Assembly: GCA_022711665.1 (NCBI GenBank)
Contig: JAKLEN010000001.1
Span: forward strand, 62,001-126,000
Reading direction: 5' to 3'
DNA length: 64,000 bases
Source: Acidobacteriota bacterium
GTDB lineage: Bacteria > Acidobacteriota > Aminicenantia > Aminicenantales > Saccharicenantaceae
In this document: one piece after another, positions 13,450 through 21,654 of the stretch
How the letters are laid out: each line of letters starts with the position of its first letter
Position numbering within the stretch: position 1 is the first letter of the stretch
Notes under the pieces: model-generated
Told to the model about the DNA's origin: nothing
What the model saw: only the letters and a program-made list of their open reading frames with translations
The model's database searches: none
Program-made: the position numbers and the translations under genes

Positions 13450-13958
13450 CGCCCGCCGGCTCCTTCCGGCGCCCGGTCCCGGTCCTCCTCGACCGGCAGC
13501 CCGGCCGCCGTCCATTCCTCCCAGCCGCCCGCGAAGACGCGGACGTCGCGGAAGCCGGCATCGTGCAGGCGCCGGGACAGGGCCAGGCTGGATAGGCAGC
13601 CCCCGCCTTCGCAATAGACGAGGCAGGTCCGGTCCCTGGGAGTCTCGAGGACGGCAGCGGGAAGGGCGTCTTTCGCCCCGGCCGCCGGCGCGTTCCGGGC
13701 TCCCGGAACATGGCCGCGCCCGTAGATCTCGGCGGCCCGGGCGTCCCAAAGGACGGCCTGGCCCGTCCGCCAGAGGTCCTCGGCCTCGCCCAGGGTGATC
13801 ATCCGGATCCCCTGGCCTTCGCCGGCCTGGAAAAAGCTCTGACGGAATTCGCCGCGGAGGAAGCGCCCGACGAGCGGGACATGGAGCGCGGCCGCGACAA
13901 GGACGCTCAGCCCGGCCAGGGCCGCGGCCTGCCGCAGCGCCCGCCCGGCTTCGCTCAA
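13446..13958 (-). CDS. membrane-anchored rhodanese-domain protein
   Basis: A 170-aa protein with an N-terminal membrane helix (about 10-30) followed by a single rhodanese domain. The active-site loop is 'VYCEGGGCLSS', with the nucleophilic Cys at 116 and a second Cys at 121. 'RGHVPGARNAP' is the conserved N-terminal rhodanese motif. The start is TTG at 13958, supported by GGAGG five bases upstream. It begins 14 bp after the aminotransferase and overlaps the MauE/DoxX-like gene. The domain probably faces the periplasm, where it could carry persulfide sulfur. Confidence 0.85.
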   Translation of the reverse strand: MSEAGRALRQAAALAGLSVLVAAALHVPLVGRFLRGEFRQSFFQAGEGQGIRMITLGEAEDLWRTGQAVLWDARAAEIYGRGHVPGARNAPAAGAKDALPAAVLETPRDRTCLVYCEGGGCLSSLALSRRLHDAGFRDVRVFAGGWEEWTAAGLPVEEDRDRAPEGAGGR

Positions 13959-13972
13959 GGCGACCTCCGCTT

Positions 13973-15169
13973 TCAGCCCTGGACGGCCTGGTACTTCTCG
14001 AGGGCGGCCCGGAAGACCCGGACGGCCTTGCGCAGATCGTTCTCGTTGATGACGTAAGCCAGGCGGGCCTCGTCCGTGCCCTGGCTGGCCGTCGCGTAGA
14101 AACCGGGCGCCGGGGCGATCATGACCGTCTGGCCGTCGAGCGAGAAGTCCGAGAGCAGCCAGACGGCGAAATGCTCGACGTCCTTGACCGGCAGGCGGAC
14201 AATGACATAGAAGGCCCCCTCGGGCTTGCGGATGACGAGGCCCGGGATGTCCTTGAGCCCCTCGTAGAGGACGTTGCGGCGGCGGTCGTATTCGGCCCGG
14301 ATGTCCGCGAAGTAGCTCATGGGCATGTTGTAGGCGGCCAGGGCGGCCATCTGTTCGACGGAGGGCGGGCAGAGCCGGGCCTGGGCGAACTTGAGCGCGG
14401 CGGCATAGACGTCCTTGTTGCGGGTGATGATCATGCCGATCCGGGCGCCGCAGCAGGAGAAGCGCTTGGAGATGCTGTCGATGACGACGACCCGCTCCCG
14501 GATGCCCTCGTACTCGAGAATGCTCTTGTGCCGGCGGCCGTCGTAGATGAACTCCTTGTAGACCTCGTCGCCGACGAGGAAGAGATCGTGCTTCTTGACC
14601 AGGGCGACGACGCGGTCGAGCTCCTCGGGCGTGTAGACGGTGCCGGTCGGATTGTTCGGCGAGCAGAGCAGGATGGCCTTGGTCCGCGGGGTGATCAGGG
14701 CCTCGATGGCCTCGGCGGGAGGCAGGCGGAAGCCGTTCTCGACCGACAGGGGCAACGGAACGATCCGGAGTCCGGCGAAAGCGGCGTAGCCGTTGTAGTT
14801 CGTGTAGTACGGCTCGGGGATGATGACCTCGTCGCCGACGTCGCCGATGACGGAGAACGTGAAGTGGATGGCTTCCGATCCGCCGCAGGTGATGAGGACG
14901 TCGTCCGCCTCCAGCGGGATGTTGTAGTTGGCGAAATAGCGGGTGACGGCCTGCCGGAGCTCGAGGGCGCCCTGGGCCGGTCCGTAGGCCAGGACGGGCT
15001 GGCTCCAGTTGTGGAAGGTCTCCAGGACCGGCCCCGGCATGGGGATGTCGGGGTCGCCGATATTCAGATGGTAAACCTTGATGCCCTTGGCCTTGGCGGC
15101 GTCGGCATAGGGCTTCAGCTTGCGGATCGGGGACGCCTGGATCTCGCGCCCGCGCTTAGACACGTTCAT
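13973..15169 (-). CDS. class I/II pyridoxal-phosphate aminotransferase (aspartate aminotransferase type)
   Basis: A 398-aa fold-type I aminotransferase. The PLP-binding lysine is K235 in 'SISKRFSCCGARIG'; 'PNNPTGTVYTPEEL' (from about 171) and 'GDEVYKEFIYDG' (D201, Y204) supply cofactor-ring contacts. The ATG at 15169 is chosen because AGGAGG lies 8 bases before it; an earlier in-frame ATG lies inside that ribosome site. Substrate preference (aspartate, alanine or a prephenate-type substrate) cannot be settled from sequence. It is first in an operon with the rhodanese and MauE/DoxX genes. Confidence 0.9.
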   Translation of the reverse strand: MNVSKRGREIQASPIRKLKPYADAAKAKGIKVYHLNIGDPDIPMPGPVLETFHNWSQPVLAYGPAQGALELRQAVTRYFANYNIPLEADDVLITCGGSEAIHFTFSVIGDVGDEVIIPEPYYTNYNGYAAFAGLRIVPLPLSVENGFRLPPAEAIEALITPRTKAILLCSPNNPTGTVYTPEELDRVVALVKKHDLFLVGDEVYKEFIYDGRRHKSILEYEGIRERVVVIDSISKRFSCCGARIGMIITRNKDVYAAALKFAQARLCPPSVEQMAALAAYNMPMSYFADIRAEYDRRRNVLYEGLKDIPGLVIRKPEGAFYVIVRLPVKDVEHFAVWLLSDFSLDGQTVMIAPAPGFYATASQGTDEARLAYVINENDLRKAVRVFRAALEKYQAVQG

Positions 15170-15207
15170 AATTCCATCCTCCTGGATCATGGACCCGGAA
15201 CGCTAGT

Positions 15208-15241
15208 CCCTATTATAGGGGATTCGCCGGCCCGGCTGCAA
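15208..15241 (-). promoter_or_regulatory. promoter of the aminotransferase operon with palindrome over the -10
   Basis: Minus-strand TTGCAG (15241-15236) and a perfect TATAAT (15217-15212) are separated by 18 bp. The -10 sits inside the 13-bp palindrome CCCTATTATAGGG (15208-15220), which may be an operator or chance symmetry. Confidence 0.55.
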
Positions 15242-15249
15242 CGGCCCGG

Positions 15250-16632
15250 CTAGATGGCGAAGCCGACGATCAGCTTGTAGGTGGTGTAGCGGAAGCGGAG
15301 GCTCTCGAACGGGTCCCACATGCCTTCGGTCCCCTCACGGCCGACGATATCCGGCCGTCCCTCGATCTCCCGGCCGCCGAACGAGAGGCCGAGGCCGACC
15401 GTGAACGAGGACTTCTTGTGCATGAACTCCGCGCCCGTGACGATGTGGTGGATGTCCCAGTCGGTCAGCGAAAGGTTGGTCGCCGCGCCGGCTTTCCTGG
15501 CCGAGTCGTCGGTGGTGAAGCTGGCGTAGCCCTTGAAACGGGCGGAATAGGCCCATTCCAGGCCCAGGCCCCAGTTGAAGACGGCCTTGAGCTCCTGGGT
15601 GACGTCGGTCGAGAGGGTCTCGCCGGTGGTCTGCGAGACGAACTCCGGAGAATCGATGACGGCGTAGCGCCGGACCCGGGCGAACCACTCGGTGCTCCAG
15701 TAGGCCCGGACCTTCCGGATCTTGAAGGTCATCCCGGCCGCGACGGACAGCGGCGTCCGGTAGCGGACGGACAGATGGTCGTGGTAGTCCGCGGCCAGGA
15801 AGTCGTCGGCCGTCCCGTCGCCGTCCACGTCCAGGCCGGCCACGCTCGAATTGACGCCGGTCGCGCCCCGGCCGCCGAAGGCCAGGCCCGGGGTGGTCAC
15901 CGTCAGCCCCAGGGTGAAGCGCTGGAAGTCGGCGGCCAGGCCGATCTTCCACAGGGCCCGGAAATGGATATAGCGGTACTGCCTGGCGCCCAGGGCCAGG
16001 GCCAATCGGTCGCCCGGGGCCAGGGCCTCGACGAGCTCCTGGGTCATGGCCCGGTGGTTGCGATAGGCGATGTACTGGGTGATCCCGACGCCGATGTGGG
16101 GCGAGATCTTGTAGGACCAGGTCAGGCCGAACCAGGTCTCGGTCACCTTCTCGTCGAGCCGGTACTGGGCGACATAGCTCTCCGGCCCGGAGATGTCCGG
16201 CAGGACGTCCCGGGAGCCGGTCTCCGAAACCGAGACCCCGAGCTTGACAGACTGGCGTGACAGGTAGGAGTAGCCGAACCAATGCTTGCGCAGGCCGCGC
16301 AGCCGGATCGTCCCGGCCAGGAGCGAGGGGGCCGGTCCGGGGCTGAACGTATACTGGGGCACGCTCGAGGGGCCCGTCCCGGCCAGGGTCACCCGGGGGT
16401 ACTGGAAGATCTTGGCGGCCATGAGGGTCTGGGGCTTGTCGATCAGGCTCATGCCGCCCGGATTGTAGTAGGTCCCCGAAAGGTCGAGGACGCTGCCGAT
16501 GACGGCCCCGCCGAGCAGGGTGGCCCGCGAACCGTACTGGCCGGTCCAGTAGTGCGAGTCCTGGGCGGCGGCCGGCCAGGCCAGGCCGAGCAGGAACAGG
16601 GCGACCGTCGGGGCGATCCGGGGGTGCTTCAT
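15250..16632 (-). CDS. FadL/OMPP1-like outer-membrane protein
   Basis: A 460-aa exported protein with a clear signal peptide cut near 'PAAAQDS'. Past the first 20 mature residues it carries 'YYNPGGMSLI', a match to the NPAG-type N-terminal motif of FadL/OMPP1/TodX hydrophobic-solute channels. The rest is rich in alternating aromatic and small residues typical of beta-strands ('YWSTEWFARVRRYAVI', 'WGLGLEWAYSARFKGYASF'). I use ATG 16632; the reading frame stays open further upstream through the divergent pyrK gene, which is not coding. The substrate is probably a hydrophobic compound. Confidence 0.75.
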   Translation of the reverse strand: MKHPRIAPTVALFLLGLAWPAAAQDSHYWTGQYGSRATLLGGAVIGSVLDLSGTYYNPGGMSLIDKPQTLMAAKIFQYPRVTLAGTGPSSVPQYTFSPGPAPSLLAGTIRLRGLRKHWFGYSYLSRQSVKLGVSVSETGSRDVLPDISGPESYVAQYRLDEKVTETWFGLTWSYKISPHIGVGITQYIAYRNHRAMTQELVEALAPGDRLALALGARQYRYIHFRALWKIGLAADFQRFTLGLTVTTPGLAFGGRGATGVNSSVAGLDVDGDGTADDFLAADYHDHLSVRYRTPLSVAAGMTFKIRKVRAYWSTEWFARVRRYAVIDSPEFVSQTTGETLSTDVTQELKAVFNWGLGLEWAYSARFKGYASFTTDDSARKAGAATNLSLTDWDIHHIVTGAEFMHKKSSFTVGLGLSFGGREIEGRPDIVGREGTEGMWDPFESLRFRYTTYKLIVGFAI

Positions 16633-16701
16633 CGCCCCGTTTATAGGCCTTCCCGCGACCTTCGTCAAGCCGCGGCGGCCCGCCGCCGCCGAACGCGCCC
16701 A

Positions 16702-16731
16702 TTGCCAAAACCGGACGATTTCTGCTATTTT
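16702..16731 (+). promoter_or_regulatory. candidate promoter of the pyrK-pyrD-pyrF operon
   Basis: TTGCCA (16702-16707) and TATTTT (16726-16731) are separated by 18 bp, about 30 bp before the pyrK start. It lies in the 127-bp divergent gap with the porin gene. Confidence 0.5.
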
Positions 16732-16759
16732 ACCGGGCGAAAAGAGGTCCGGAACCGCC

Positions 16760-17545
16760 ATGGCCATCGAGCGCGACGCCCGCCTCCGCGAAGCCCAGAG
16801 CTGGGGGGATTTCCATCGGTTCGTGATCGACGCCCCCGCCGTCGGACGGGAGGCCCGGCCGGGCCAGTTCGTCATGGTCCGGGTCTCGGACGGGACCGCC
16901 CCCCTGCTCCGCCGCCCCCTCGGCATCCACGACGCGGACGGGAACGGCTTCGAGCTCTTCTTCAAGGTGGCCGGCCGGGGCACGGAGATCCTGTCGCAAA
17001 AGAAAGTCGGAGACCGTCTCGACGTCCTCGGCCCGCTCGGCCGGGGGTTCACCATCCCCGCCCCGGCCGAAGGCACCGCGGTCTGGCTCGTCGGCGGCGG
17101 CCGCGGCATCGCCCCGCTCTTCTTCCTGGCCCGCCGGCTGGCGGAGGCGAAGGCCCGGCCGGTCGTCTTCTACGGCGGCCGGACGTCGGCCGACATCCCC
17201 ATCCGCGGCCGCTTCGAGCGGGCCGGGATCGAGCTCATCTGTTCGACCGACGACGGCAGCTTTGGCTTCGCCGGCCTCGTGACCGCGCTCGTCAGCCGGG
17301 AGCTGGACAAGTCCCGGCCCGCGATCGTCTACGCCTGCGGCCCGGACCCGATGATGAAGGCCCTGGCGGCGATCACGGCCCGACACGGCGTCCCGGCCGA
17401 GTTCTCGCTCGAATCGGTCATGGGCTGCGGCATCGGCGCCTGCTGGGGCTGCGTCCACCGCATCAGGGGCGCGGGCGGCGACGACTGGGTCAAGATCTGC
17501 GAGGAAGGCCCGGTCTTCCCGGGGGAGCGCATCCTATGGCCCTGA
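16760..17545 (+). CDS. pyrK: dihydroorotate dehydrogenase B, electron-transfer subunit
   Basis: A 261-aa ferredoxin-reductase-like subunit that passes electrons from dihydroorotate dehydrogenase to NAD+. The N-terminal barrel binds FAD ('LLRRPLGIHDADG' at about 51-60). The middle has the nucleotide-binding 'LVGGGRGIAPLFFLARRL'. The C-terminal cysteine cluster 'MGCGIGACWGC...KICEEGPVF' coordinates the [2Fe-2S] centre. It overlaps pyrD by 10 bases, consistent with translational coupling and a heterotetrameric type 1B enzyme. Confidence 0.95.
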   Translation: MAIERDARLREAQSWGDFHRFVIDAPAVGREARPGQFVMVRVSDGTAPLLRRPLGIHDADGNGFELFFKVAGRGTEILSQKKVGDRLDVLGPLGRGFTIPAPAEGTAVWLVGGGRGIAPLFFLARRLAEAKARPVVFYGGRTSADIPIRGRFERAGIELICSTDDGSFGFAGLVTALVSRELDKSRPAIVYACGPDPMMKALAAITARHGVPAEFSLESVMGCGIGACWGCVHRIRGAGGDDWVKICEEGPVFPGERILWP

Positions 17546-18468
17546 CCGCCGGATCCGTCGACCTGACCACGGACCTGGGCTTCCTCAAGCTCCGCAACCC
17601 CGTCCTGACGGCCAGCGGCACCTTCGGCTACGGGCTGGAGTTCGGCCCGTACCTGGACCTGGCCCGGCTCGGCGGCATCGTGGTCAAGGGGCTGTACTAC
17701 CGGCCCCGGGGCGGCAATCCCCCGCCCCGGCTGGTCGAGACGCCGAGCGGCCTCATCAACGCCATCGGCCTCCAGGGCGTCGGCGTCGAGGCCTTCGCCG
17801 CCAAGGTCCTGCCGGAGCTGCGGCGGGCCGGCACGGCCGTCGTCGTCAACGTCTGCGGCGCGGACGACGACGAGTACGCCGCCGTGGTCGAGTTCCTGGA
17901 CCGGCAGGAGGGCATCGCCGCCTATGAGCTGAACATCTCCTGCCCCAACGTCAAGAAGGAGGGGGCCTGCCCGGCCCTGGCCCCGCGGCCGACCTACGAC
18001 CTGGTGAAGCGGGTCAAGGCCGCGAGCCGCCGCCCGATCATCACCAAGCTCTCGCCGAACGTCACGTCGATCGTCGAGATCGCCCAGGCAGCCGCCGAGG
18101 CCGGGACGGACGCGGTGGCCCTGGTCAACACCTTCCTGGCCATGGCCGTCGACCTGGAGACGCGCCGGCCCAAGCTCGGCAACGTCTACGGCGGGCTGAG
18201 CGGGCCGGCCATCAAGCCCATCGCCCTGCGCATGGTCCACCAGGTCGCTTCGCGGCTCGACGTGCCGGTCATCGGCATGGGCGGCATCATGACCGGTGTG
18301 GACGCCCTCGAATTCCTGGTGGCCGGGGCGGCCGCCGTCGAGGTCGGCACGGCCAGCTTCGTCGACCCGGACGCGGCGGCGCGCGTCGTAGACGAGATCG
18401 AAGCCTGGTGCGCCGCCCGCGGCGTCGCCGCCGTCCGCGACCTCGTCGGGACGCTCCGGACCCCCTAA
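17536..18468 (+). CDS. pyrD: dihydroorotate dehydrogenase B, catalytic subunit
   Basis: A 310-aa FMN-binding TIM-barrel enzyme oxidising dihydroorotate to orotate. Seen are 'NPVLTASGTFGYG' near the N-terminus, the substrate/FMN loop 'GLINAIGLQG', the active-site 'LNISCPNVKKEG' with the class 1 catalytic Cys, and the C-terminal phosphate loop 'VIGMGGIMTGVDALEF'. Start at ATG 17536 inside the pyrK end; a longer in-frame opening upstream is shadow. Pairing with pyrK identifies it as type 1B. Confidence 0.96.
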   Translation: MALTAGSVDLTTDLGFLKLRNPVLTASGTFGYGLEFGPYLDLARLGGIVVKGLYYRPRGGNPPPRLVETPSGLINAIGLQGVGVEAFAAKVLPELRRAGTAVVVNVCGADDDEYAAVVEFLDRQEGIAAYELNISCPNVKKEGACPALAPRPTYDLVKRVKAASRRPIITKLSPNVTSIVEIAQAAAEAGTDAVALVNTFLAMAVDLETRRPKLGNVYGGLSGPAIKPIALRMVHQVASRLDVPVIGMGGIMTGVDALEFLVAGAAAVEVGTASFVDPDAAARVVDEIEAWCAARGVAAVRDLVGTLRTP

Positions 18469-18489
18469 CCCCACGGAAAGGACCTCGCC

Positions 18490-19215
18490 ATGAGCCCTGC
18501 CAACGCCGACCGCATCATCATCGCCCTGGACGTCCAGACCAAGGAGGAGGCGATCGCCCTGGTCGGGCGGCTCCCCGACGCCCGGACCTTCAAGGTCGGG
18601 TTGGAGCTGTTCACGGCCGAGGGGCCGGCCCTGTTCCGTCCGCTCAAGGTGCTGCGCAAGGACATCTTCCTCGACCTCAAGCTTCACGACATCCCCAACA
18701 CCGTCTCCGGGGCCGTCCGCTCGGCCCTGAAGCACGGCGTCCAGATGATGACCCTGCACGCCTCGGGCGGCCGGGACATGATGGCCCGGGCGGCCGAGGC
18801 GGCCCGGGCCGCCGCCGGCGAGGCCTCCGGCCCCAAGCCGCTCCTCCTCGGCGTCACGGTGCTGACAAGCCTCAAGGGGTCCGACCTGGGCGAGATCGGG
18901 CAGGGCGAGGATGTGGCCGCCCAGGTCCTGCGCCTGGCCGGCCTGGTCAAGGCGGCGGGGCTGGACGGCGTCGTCTGCTCGCCCCGGGAGATCGAGGCCC
19001 TGCGGCGGGAGTTCGGCCGTGAGCTGGTCATCGTCACGCCGGGCATCCGGCCCGTCTGGGCGGCCGCCCAGGACCAGAAGAGGATCATGACCCCGGCCGA
19101 GGCCGTGGCCGCGGGAGCGGATTATCTCGTCATCGGGCGGCCCATCACCGGGGCGCCGTCGCCGAACGAAGCCTTCCTCCGGATCGTCGAGGAGCTCGAT
19201 CAGAGCCGGCCGTAG
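18490..19215 (+). CDS. pyrF: orotidine-5'-phosphate decarboxylase
   Basis: Last step of UMP synthesis, 241 aa. The catalytic motif 'DLKLHDIPNTV' (the DxKxxD lysine-aspartate network) lies at about 60-70. 'FKVGLELFTAEGPALF' and the C-terminal 'VTPGIRP' and 'DYLVIGRPITGA' phosphate-gripper regions are present. It follows pyrD by 21 bp with a ribosome site (GGAAAGGA). Its 3' end overlaps the convergent Yip1-family gene by 16 bases. Confidence 0.96.
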   Translation: MSPANADRIIIALDVQTKEEAIALVGRLPDARTFKVGLELFTAEGPALFRPLKVLRKDIFLDLKLHDIPNTVSGAVRSALKHGVQMMTLHASGGRDMMARAAEAARAAAGEASGPKPLLLGVTVLTSLKGSDLGEIGQGEDVAAQVLRLAGLVKAAGLDGVVCSPREIEALRREFGRELVIVTPGIRPVWAAAQDQKRIMTPAEAVAAGADYLVIGRPITGAPSPNEAFLRIVEELDQSRP

Positions 19216-19790
19216 CGGACGGCAAAGATCCCCTTGACGATCCAGTTGAAGACGACGGCCAGGGCCAGGACGACCACGACGCTGACGGCCATGTAGCCCG
19301 GGACCTTGTCCTTGGGCGTCTCCATCATCGGCGCGGCGAAACCCAGATAGAGCAGGTAGAGGCCGTACAGGCTGGCCACCAGTCCCAGGGCCCACAGGCC
19401 GGGGATGAAGAACAGGATCCCGGCGATCCAGCCGGGCGTCATGCTGTAGGCCGCCAGCTTCAGGGCGGCGGTCATGTTCTTGGCCGAGGAGAAGCTCGGC
19501 GCCAGCTGGTCGATGATCAGGGCGAAGACGTAAACCGTGACCAGCGACACGATGTAGGAAGCGATGGCGAAGCCGAGGGCCCGGCCGATCGGCCAGCGAT
19601 AGACGCCGACGAGCGGCAGCCGCTTGCCCACCAGGACGTTGCCGAGGAACTGGAAGGCCGGCGGGATGGCCGCCAGGATCATGATGTAAGACGTGAACAG
19701 CCCGGCCGCGGTGGCCGGCTCGGCCTTGATCTTGAGCCACTCCTCCCGGGGTTTCATGAGGATGGCCTGCACCCTCGCGACGATATCCAT
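19200..19790 (-). CDS. Yip1-family multi-span membrane protein
   Basis: A 196-aa integral membrane protein with about five hydrophobic segments. It starts 'MDIVARVQAILMKPREEW', the usual opening of bacterial YIP1-domain proteins (motif 'I...P.EEW'). GGAGG precedes the ATG. The last codons overlap pyrF tail to tail. The biochemical role of bacterial Yip1 proteins is not established; nothing in the neighbourhood points to one. Confidence 0.75.
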   Translation of the reverse strand: MDIVARVQAILMKPREEWLKIKAEPATAAGLFTSYIMILAAIPPAFQFLGNVLVGKRLPLVGVYRWPIGRALGFAIASYIVSLVTVYVFALIIDQLAPSFSSAKNMTAALKLAAYSMTPGWIAGILFFIPGLWALGLVASLYGLYLLYLGFAAPMMETPKDKVPGYMAVSVVVVLALAVVFNWIVKGIFAVRYGRL

Positions 19791-19873
19791 CGAGCCCTCC
19801 TGCCGTAAGGTGGCCCCATGATAAACCGGGGCCCGGGGAGTGTCAACGCGGCCGCGGCCGCGGGAAGGGAAAA

Positions 19874-19949
19874 TGGAGGCGCGGGTCGGACTCGAACCGA
19901 CGGATAGAGGTTTTGCAGACCTCTCCCTTAGCCACTTGGGTACCGCGCC
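19874..19949 (-). tRNA. tRNA-Cys (GCA)
   Basis: A 76-base cloverleaf on the minus strand. The acceptor stem is GGCGCGG paired with CCGCGCC, the anticodon loop is CTGCAAA (GCA), the T-arm is GGTTCGAGTCC, and CCA is encoded at the 3' end (19876-19874). Confidence 0.97.
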
Positions 19950-19977
19950 AGGTTCATCATGAGATCGGGCGGATCGT

Positions 19978-20052
19978 TGGAGCGGGCGATGGGACTTGAA
20001 CCCACGACCTTCTGCATGGCAAGCAGACGTTCTACCACTGAACTACGCCCGC
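19978..20052 (-). tRNA. tRNA-Gly (GCC)
   Basis: A 75-base cloverleaf on the minus strand. The acceptor stem is GCGGGCG with CGCCCGC, the anticodon loop is TTGCCAT (GCC), the T-loop region is GGTTCAAGTCC, and CCA is encoded (19980-19978). It lies 28 bp upstream of tRNA-Cys, so the two are probably one transcript. Confidence 0.97.
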
Positions 20053-20182
20053 CCGCTCGGTCCCTCTCCCAGAGGGACAGCAGGCCTTAAACTAGCAGAA
20101 TCGCCGGAAGCTGTCAACCGGAAGAAGACCGGCGCGCCGGCCCCGGGACGCCCCGCCGCCCGCGGCTCCGGCGGGCTCCGGC

Positions 20183-20236
20183 TTGACAAGCCCTCCCGGC
20201 GCGATTATCATCTTATTGATAATGATTATCGTTATC
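20183..20236 (+). promoter_or_regulatory. promoter with near-consensus Fur box
   Basis: TTGACA (20183-20188) and TATCAT (20206-20211) are separated by 17 bp. GATAATGATTATCGTTATC (20218-20236) matches the classical 19-bp Fur consensus at 17 positions. It lies over and just after the expected start point, 15 bp before the regulator gene. Metal-dependent autorepression of the whole operon is the natural reading. Confidence 0.85.
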
Positions 20237-20250
20237 TATAAGGAAGCGGC

Positions 20251-20787
20251 ATGAGGCCGGGACCGGCCGATTTGCGGCGCCGGATGGGCGGCCGCTGCCG
20301 CCGCTGGACCGCGCCCCGGGAGGCCGTCCTCGGCTTCCTCAGTCGAAGGCCCGGCCACGTCAGCGTCAAGGACATCTACGGCTCCCTGAGCGGCGCGTGT
20401 CCCGGCATCGGGATGACAACGATCTACAGGACCCTGGGCCTCCTCGAGCGCACGGGCGTCATCCAGCGCATCACGCTGGGGGACGGCCAGGCGCGCTACG
20501 AGTTCAAGCCGGCGGACAGGAAGAGCCACCACCATCACCTCATCTGTTTGGGCTGCGGCAAGATCATCGACTACAGCGATTTCGTTCAGGAGGAGCTCGA
20601 TCTCGTCCGGAAGACGGAAGAGGCCCTGGCGAGGCGGCATGGCTTCCTCATTCTCGACCACAATATCGAATTCCTCGGCTTCTGCGGGACGTGCCGGGCC
20701 CGGAGCGCCGGGGACCTCCCGCGTCCGGTTCCCGCCGGCGTCAGGTCCGCCCGTAAAAGGCCCGGGAATCAAAAGGAGAGATCATGA
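20251..20787 (+). CDS. Fur-family metal-dependent repressor
   Basis: A 178-aa regulator. The N-terminal winged helix shows 'APREAVLGFLSRRPGHVSVKDIY' and 'GMTTIYRTLGLLERTGVI' (recognition helix, about 54-70). The metal sites are 'HHHHLICLGCGKIIDY' (H93-H96, C99, C102) and the C-terminal 'CGTC' (C145, C148); these two CxxC pairs form the structural zinc site. The tail past residue 150 is basic and longer than usual. Whether it senses Fe, Zn or peroxide cannot be fixed from sequence, but the Fur-type box upstream favours iron. It overlaps the next gene (ATGA). Confidence 0.9.
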   Translation: MRPGPADLRRRMGGRCRRWTAPREAVLGFLSRRPGHVSVKDIYGSLSGACPGIGMTTIYRTLGLLERTGVIQRITLGDGQARYEFKPADRKSHHHHLICLGCGKIIDYSDFVQEELDLVRKTEEALARRHGFLILDHNIEFLGFCGTCRARSAGDLPRPVPAGVRSARKRPGNQKERS

Positions 20788-21149
20788 GAATATGCGTCCC
20801 CACGGCGACCGCTGAAGGAGCGAAGGCCGTCGCCTACGGCCATTTCGGCAGCGCGCCTCATTTCACGATTCTTGATACCGTCACCGGCTTGTACGAGATC
20901 GTCGACAACGCTGACCAGCATCATGCCCACGGGATGTGCCACCCCATGTCCCTGCTCGAGGGCCAGAAGATCGATGCGGTGGTTTGCGCCGGCATCGGCG
21001 CCAGGGCGTTGCAGCGGCTCAACGACGGCGGCGTCAGGGTTTACCGGACGATCCCCGCAACGGTCGAGGAGATCGCCGTTAAGATCGGGAGCGGCGAACT
21101 CGAGGAGATGACTCTCGAGAGCTCCTGCGCGGGCCACGGCTGCCACTGA
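20784..21149 (+). CDS. NifX/NifB C-terminal-like (dinitrogenase FeMo-cofactor-binding family) protein
   Basis: A 121-aa protein of the family known from NifX and NafY and from small proteins in non-diazotrophs. It opens 'MRICVPTATAEGAKAVAYGHFGSAPHFTILD', has the central 'VDNADQHHAHGMCHPM' His/Cys-rich stretch and 'VVCAGIGARALQRLNDGGVRVYR', and ends in a metal-binding-looking 'SCAGHGCH'. No nif genes are nearby, so a nitrogenase role is unlikely. A role in carrying an iron or iron-sulfur cluster fits the Fur-boxed operon. Overlaps the regulator gene by four bases. Confidence 0.85.
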   Translation: MRICVPTATAEGAKAVAYGHFGSAPHFTILDTVTGLYEIVDNADQHHAHGMCHPMSLLEGQKIDAVVCAGIGARALQRLNDGGVRVYRTIPATVEEIAVKIGSGELEEMTLESSCAGHGCH

Positions 21150-21193
21150 GCCGCCGGTTTCCGCGTCCCGCCTATCGTCGGAAAGGAGAATTC

Positions 21194-21637
21194 ATGACCA
21201 AGATCGGCATCATCATCTGCGGACGTTACCAGTGCTGCGGCGGAGGCAAGTGCTTCCGGGCGCTTCGGGAGCGGGCCGGGGCCTTCGCGGCCTATCCCAA
21301 GGAAGAGCCCGTCGAGATCGTGGGCTATTCGACCTGCGGCGGCTGCCCGGGCGTCAATATCGAATATGTCCCGGAGGAAATGATCCGGAACGGGGCCCGG
21401 GTGATCCACCTGGCTACGGGCTTCGTCGTCGGCTACCCCCCCTGCCCGCGGATCCGGGAGTTCAAGGAGTTTATCGAGGCCCGCTACGGCGTCCCGGTCG
21501 TTGTCGGCACGCACCCGATCCCCCTGAAATATAAGAAGGTCCACGAACAGCTGGATTTCTGGAAGAACGGGGGAATGGCGGAGATCGCGGGGGCCCTGCT
21601 GAAGGAGGACCCCGAGGTCATGGAAGCCTACGATTGA
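21194..21637 (+). CDS. CGGC-domain putative metal-binding protein
   Basis: A 147-aa cytosolic protein with 'CGRYQCCGGGKCF' at about residues 10-22, the family-defining 'CGGCPG' at about 53-58 and 'GYPPCPRI'. The cysteines look suited to bind a metal or cluster; no activity is established for this family. It has a good ribosome site (GGAGAA) and lies 44 bp after the NifX-like gene in the Fur-boxed operon, so it probably works in metal or sulfur handling with its neighbours. Confidence 0.82.
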   Translation: MTKIGIIICGRYQCCGGGKCFRALRERAGAFAAYPKEEPVEIVGYSTCGGCPGVNIEYVPEEMIRNGARVIHLATGFVVGYPPCPRIREFKEFIEARYGVPVVVGTHPIPLKYKKVHEQLDFWKNGGMAEIAGALLKEDPEVMEAYD

Positions 21638-21654
21638 GATCCCAGGAGGGCCAT

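Noticed and set aside
17329..19740. An 803-codon minus-strand open frame over pyrD, pyrF and the Yip1 gene
   Set aside because: Runs antisense to pyrD and pyrF and out of frame through the Yip1 gene, whose true frame carries the membrane helices.
20784..21149. Evidence for nitrogen fixation from the NifX-like protein
   Set aside because: The family is widespread in non-diazotrophs and no nif structural or assembly genes are in the window.
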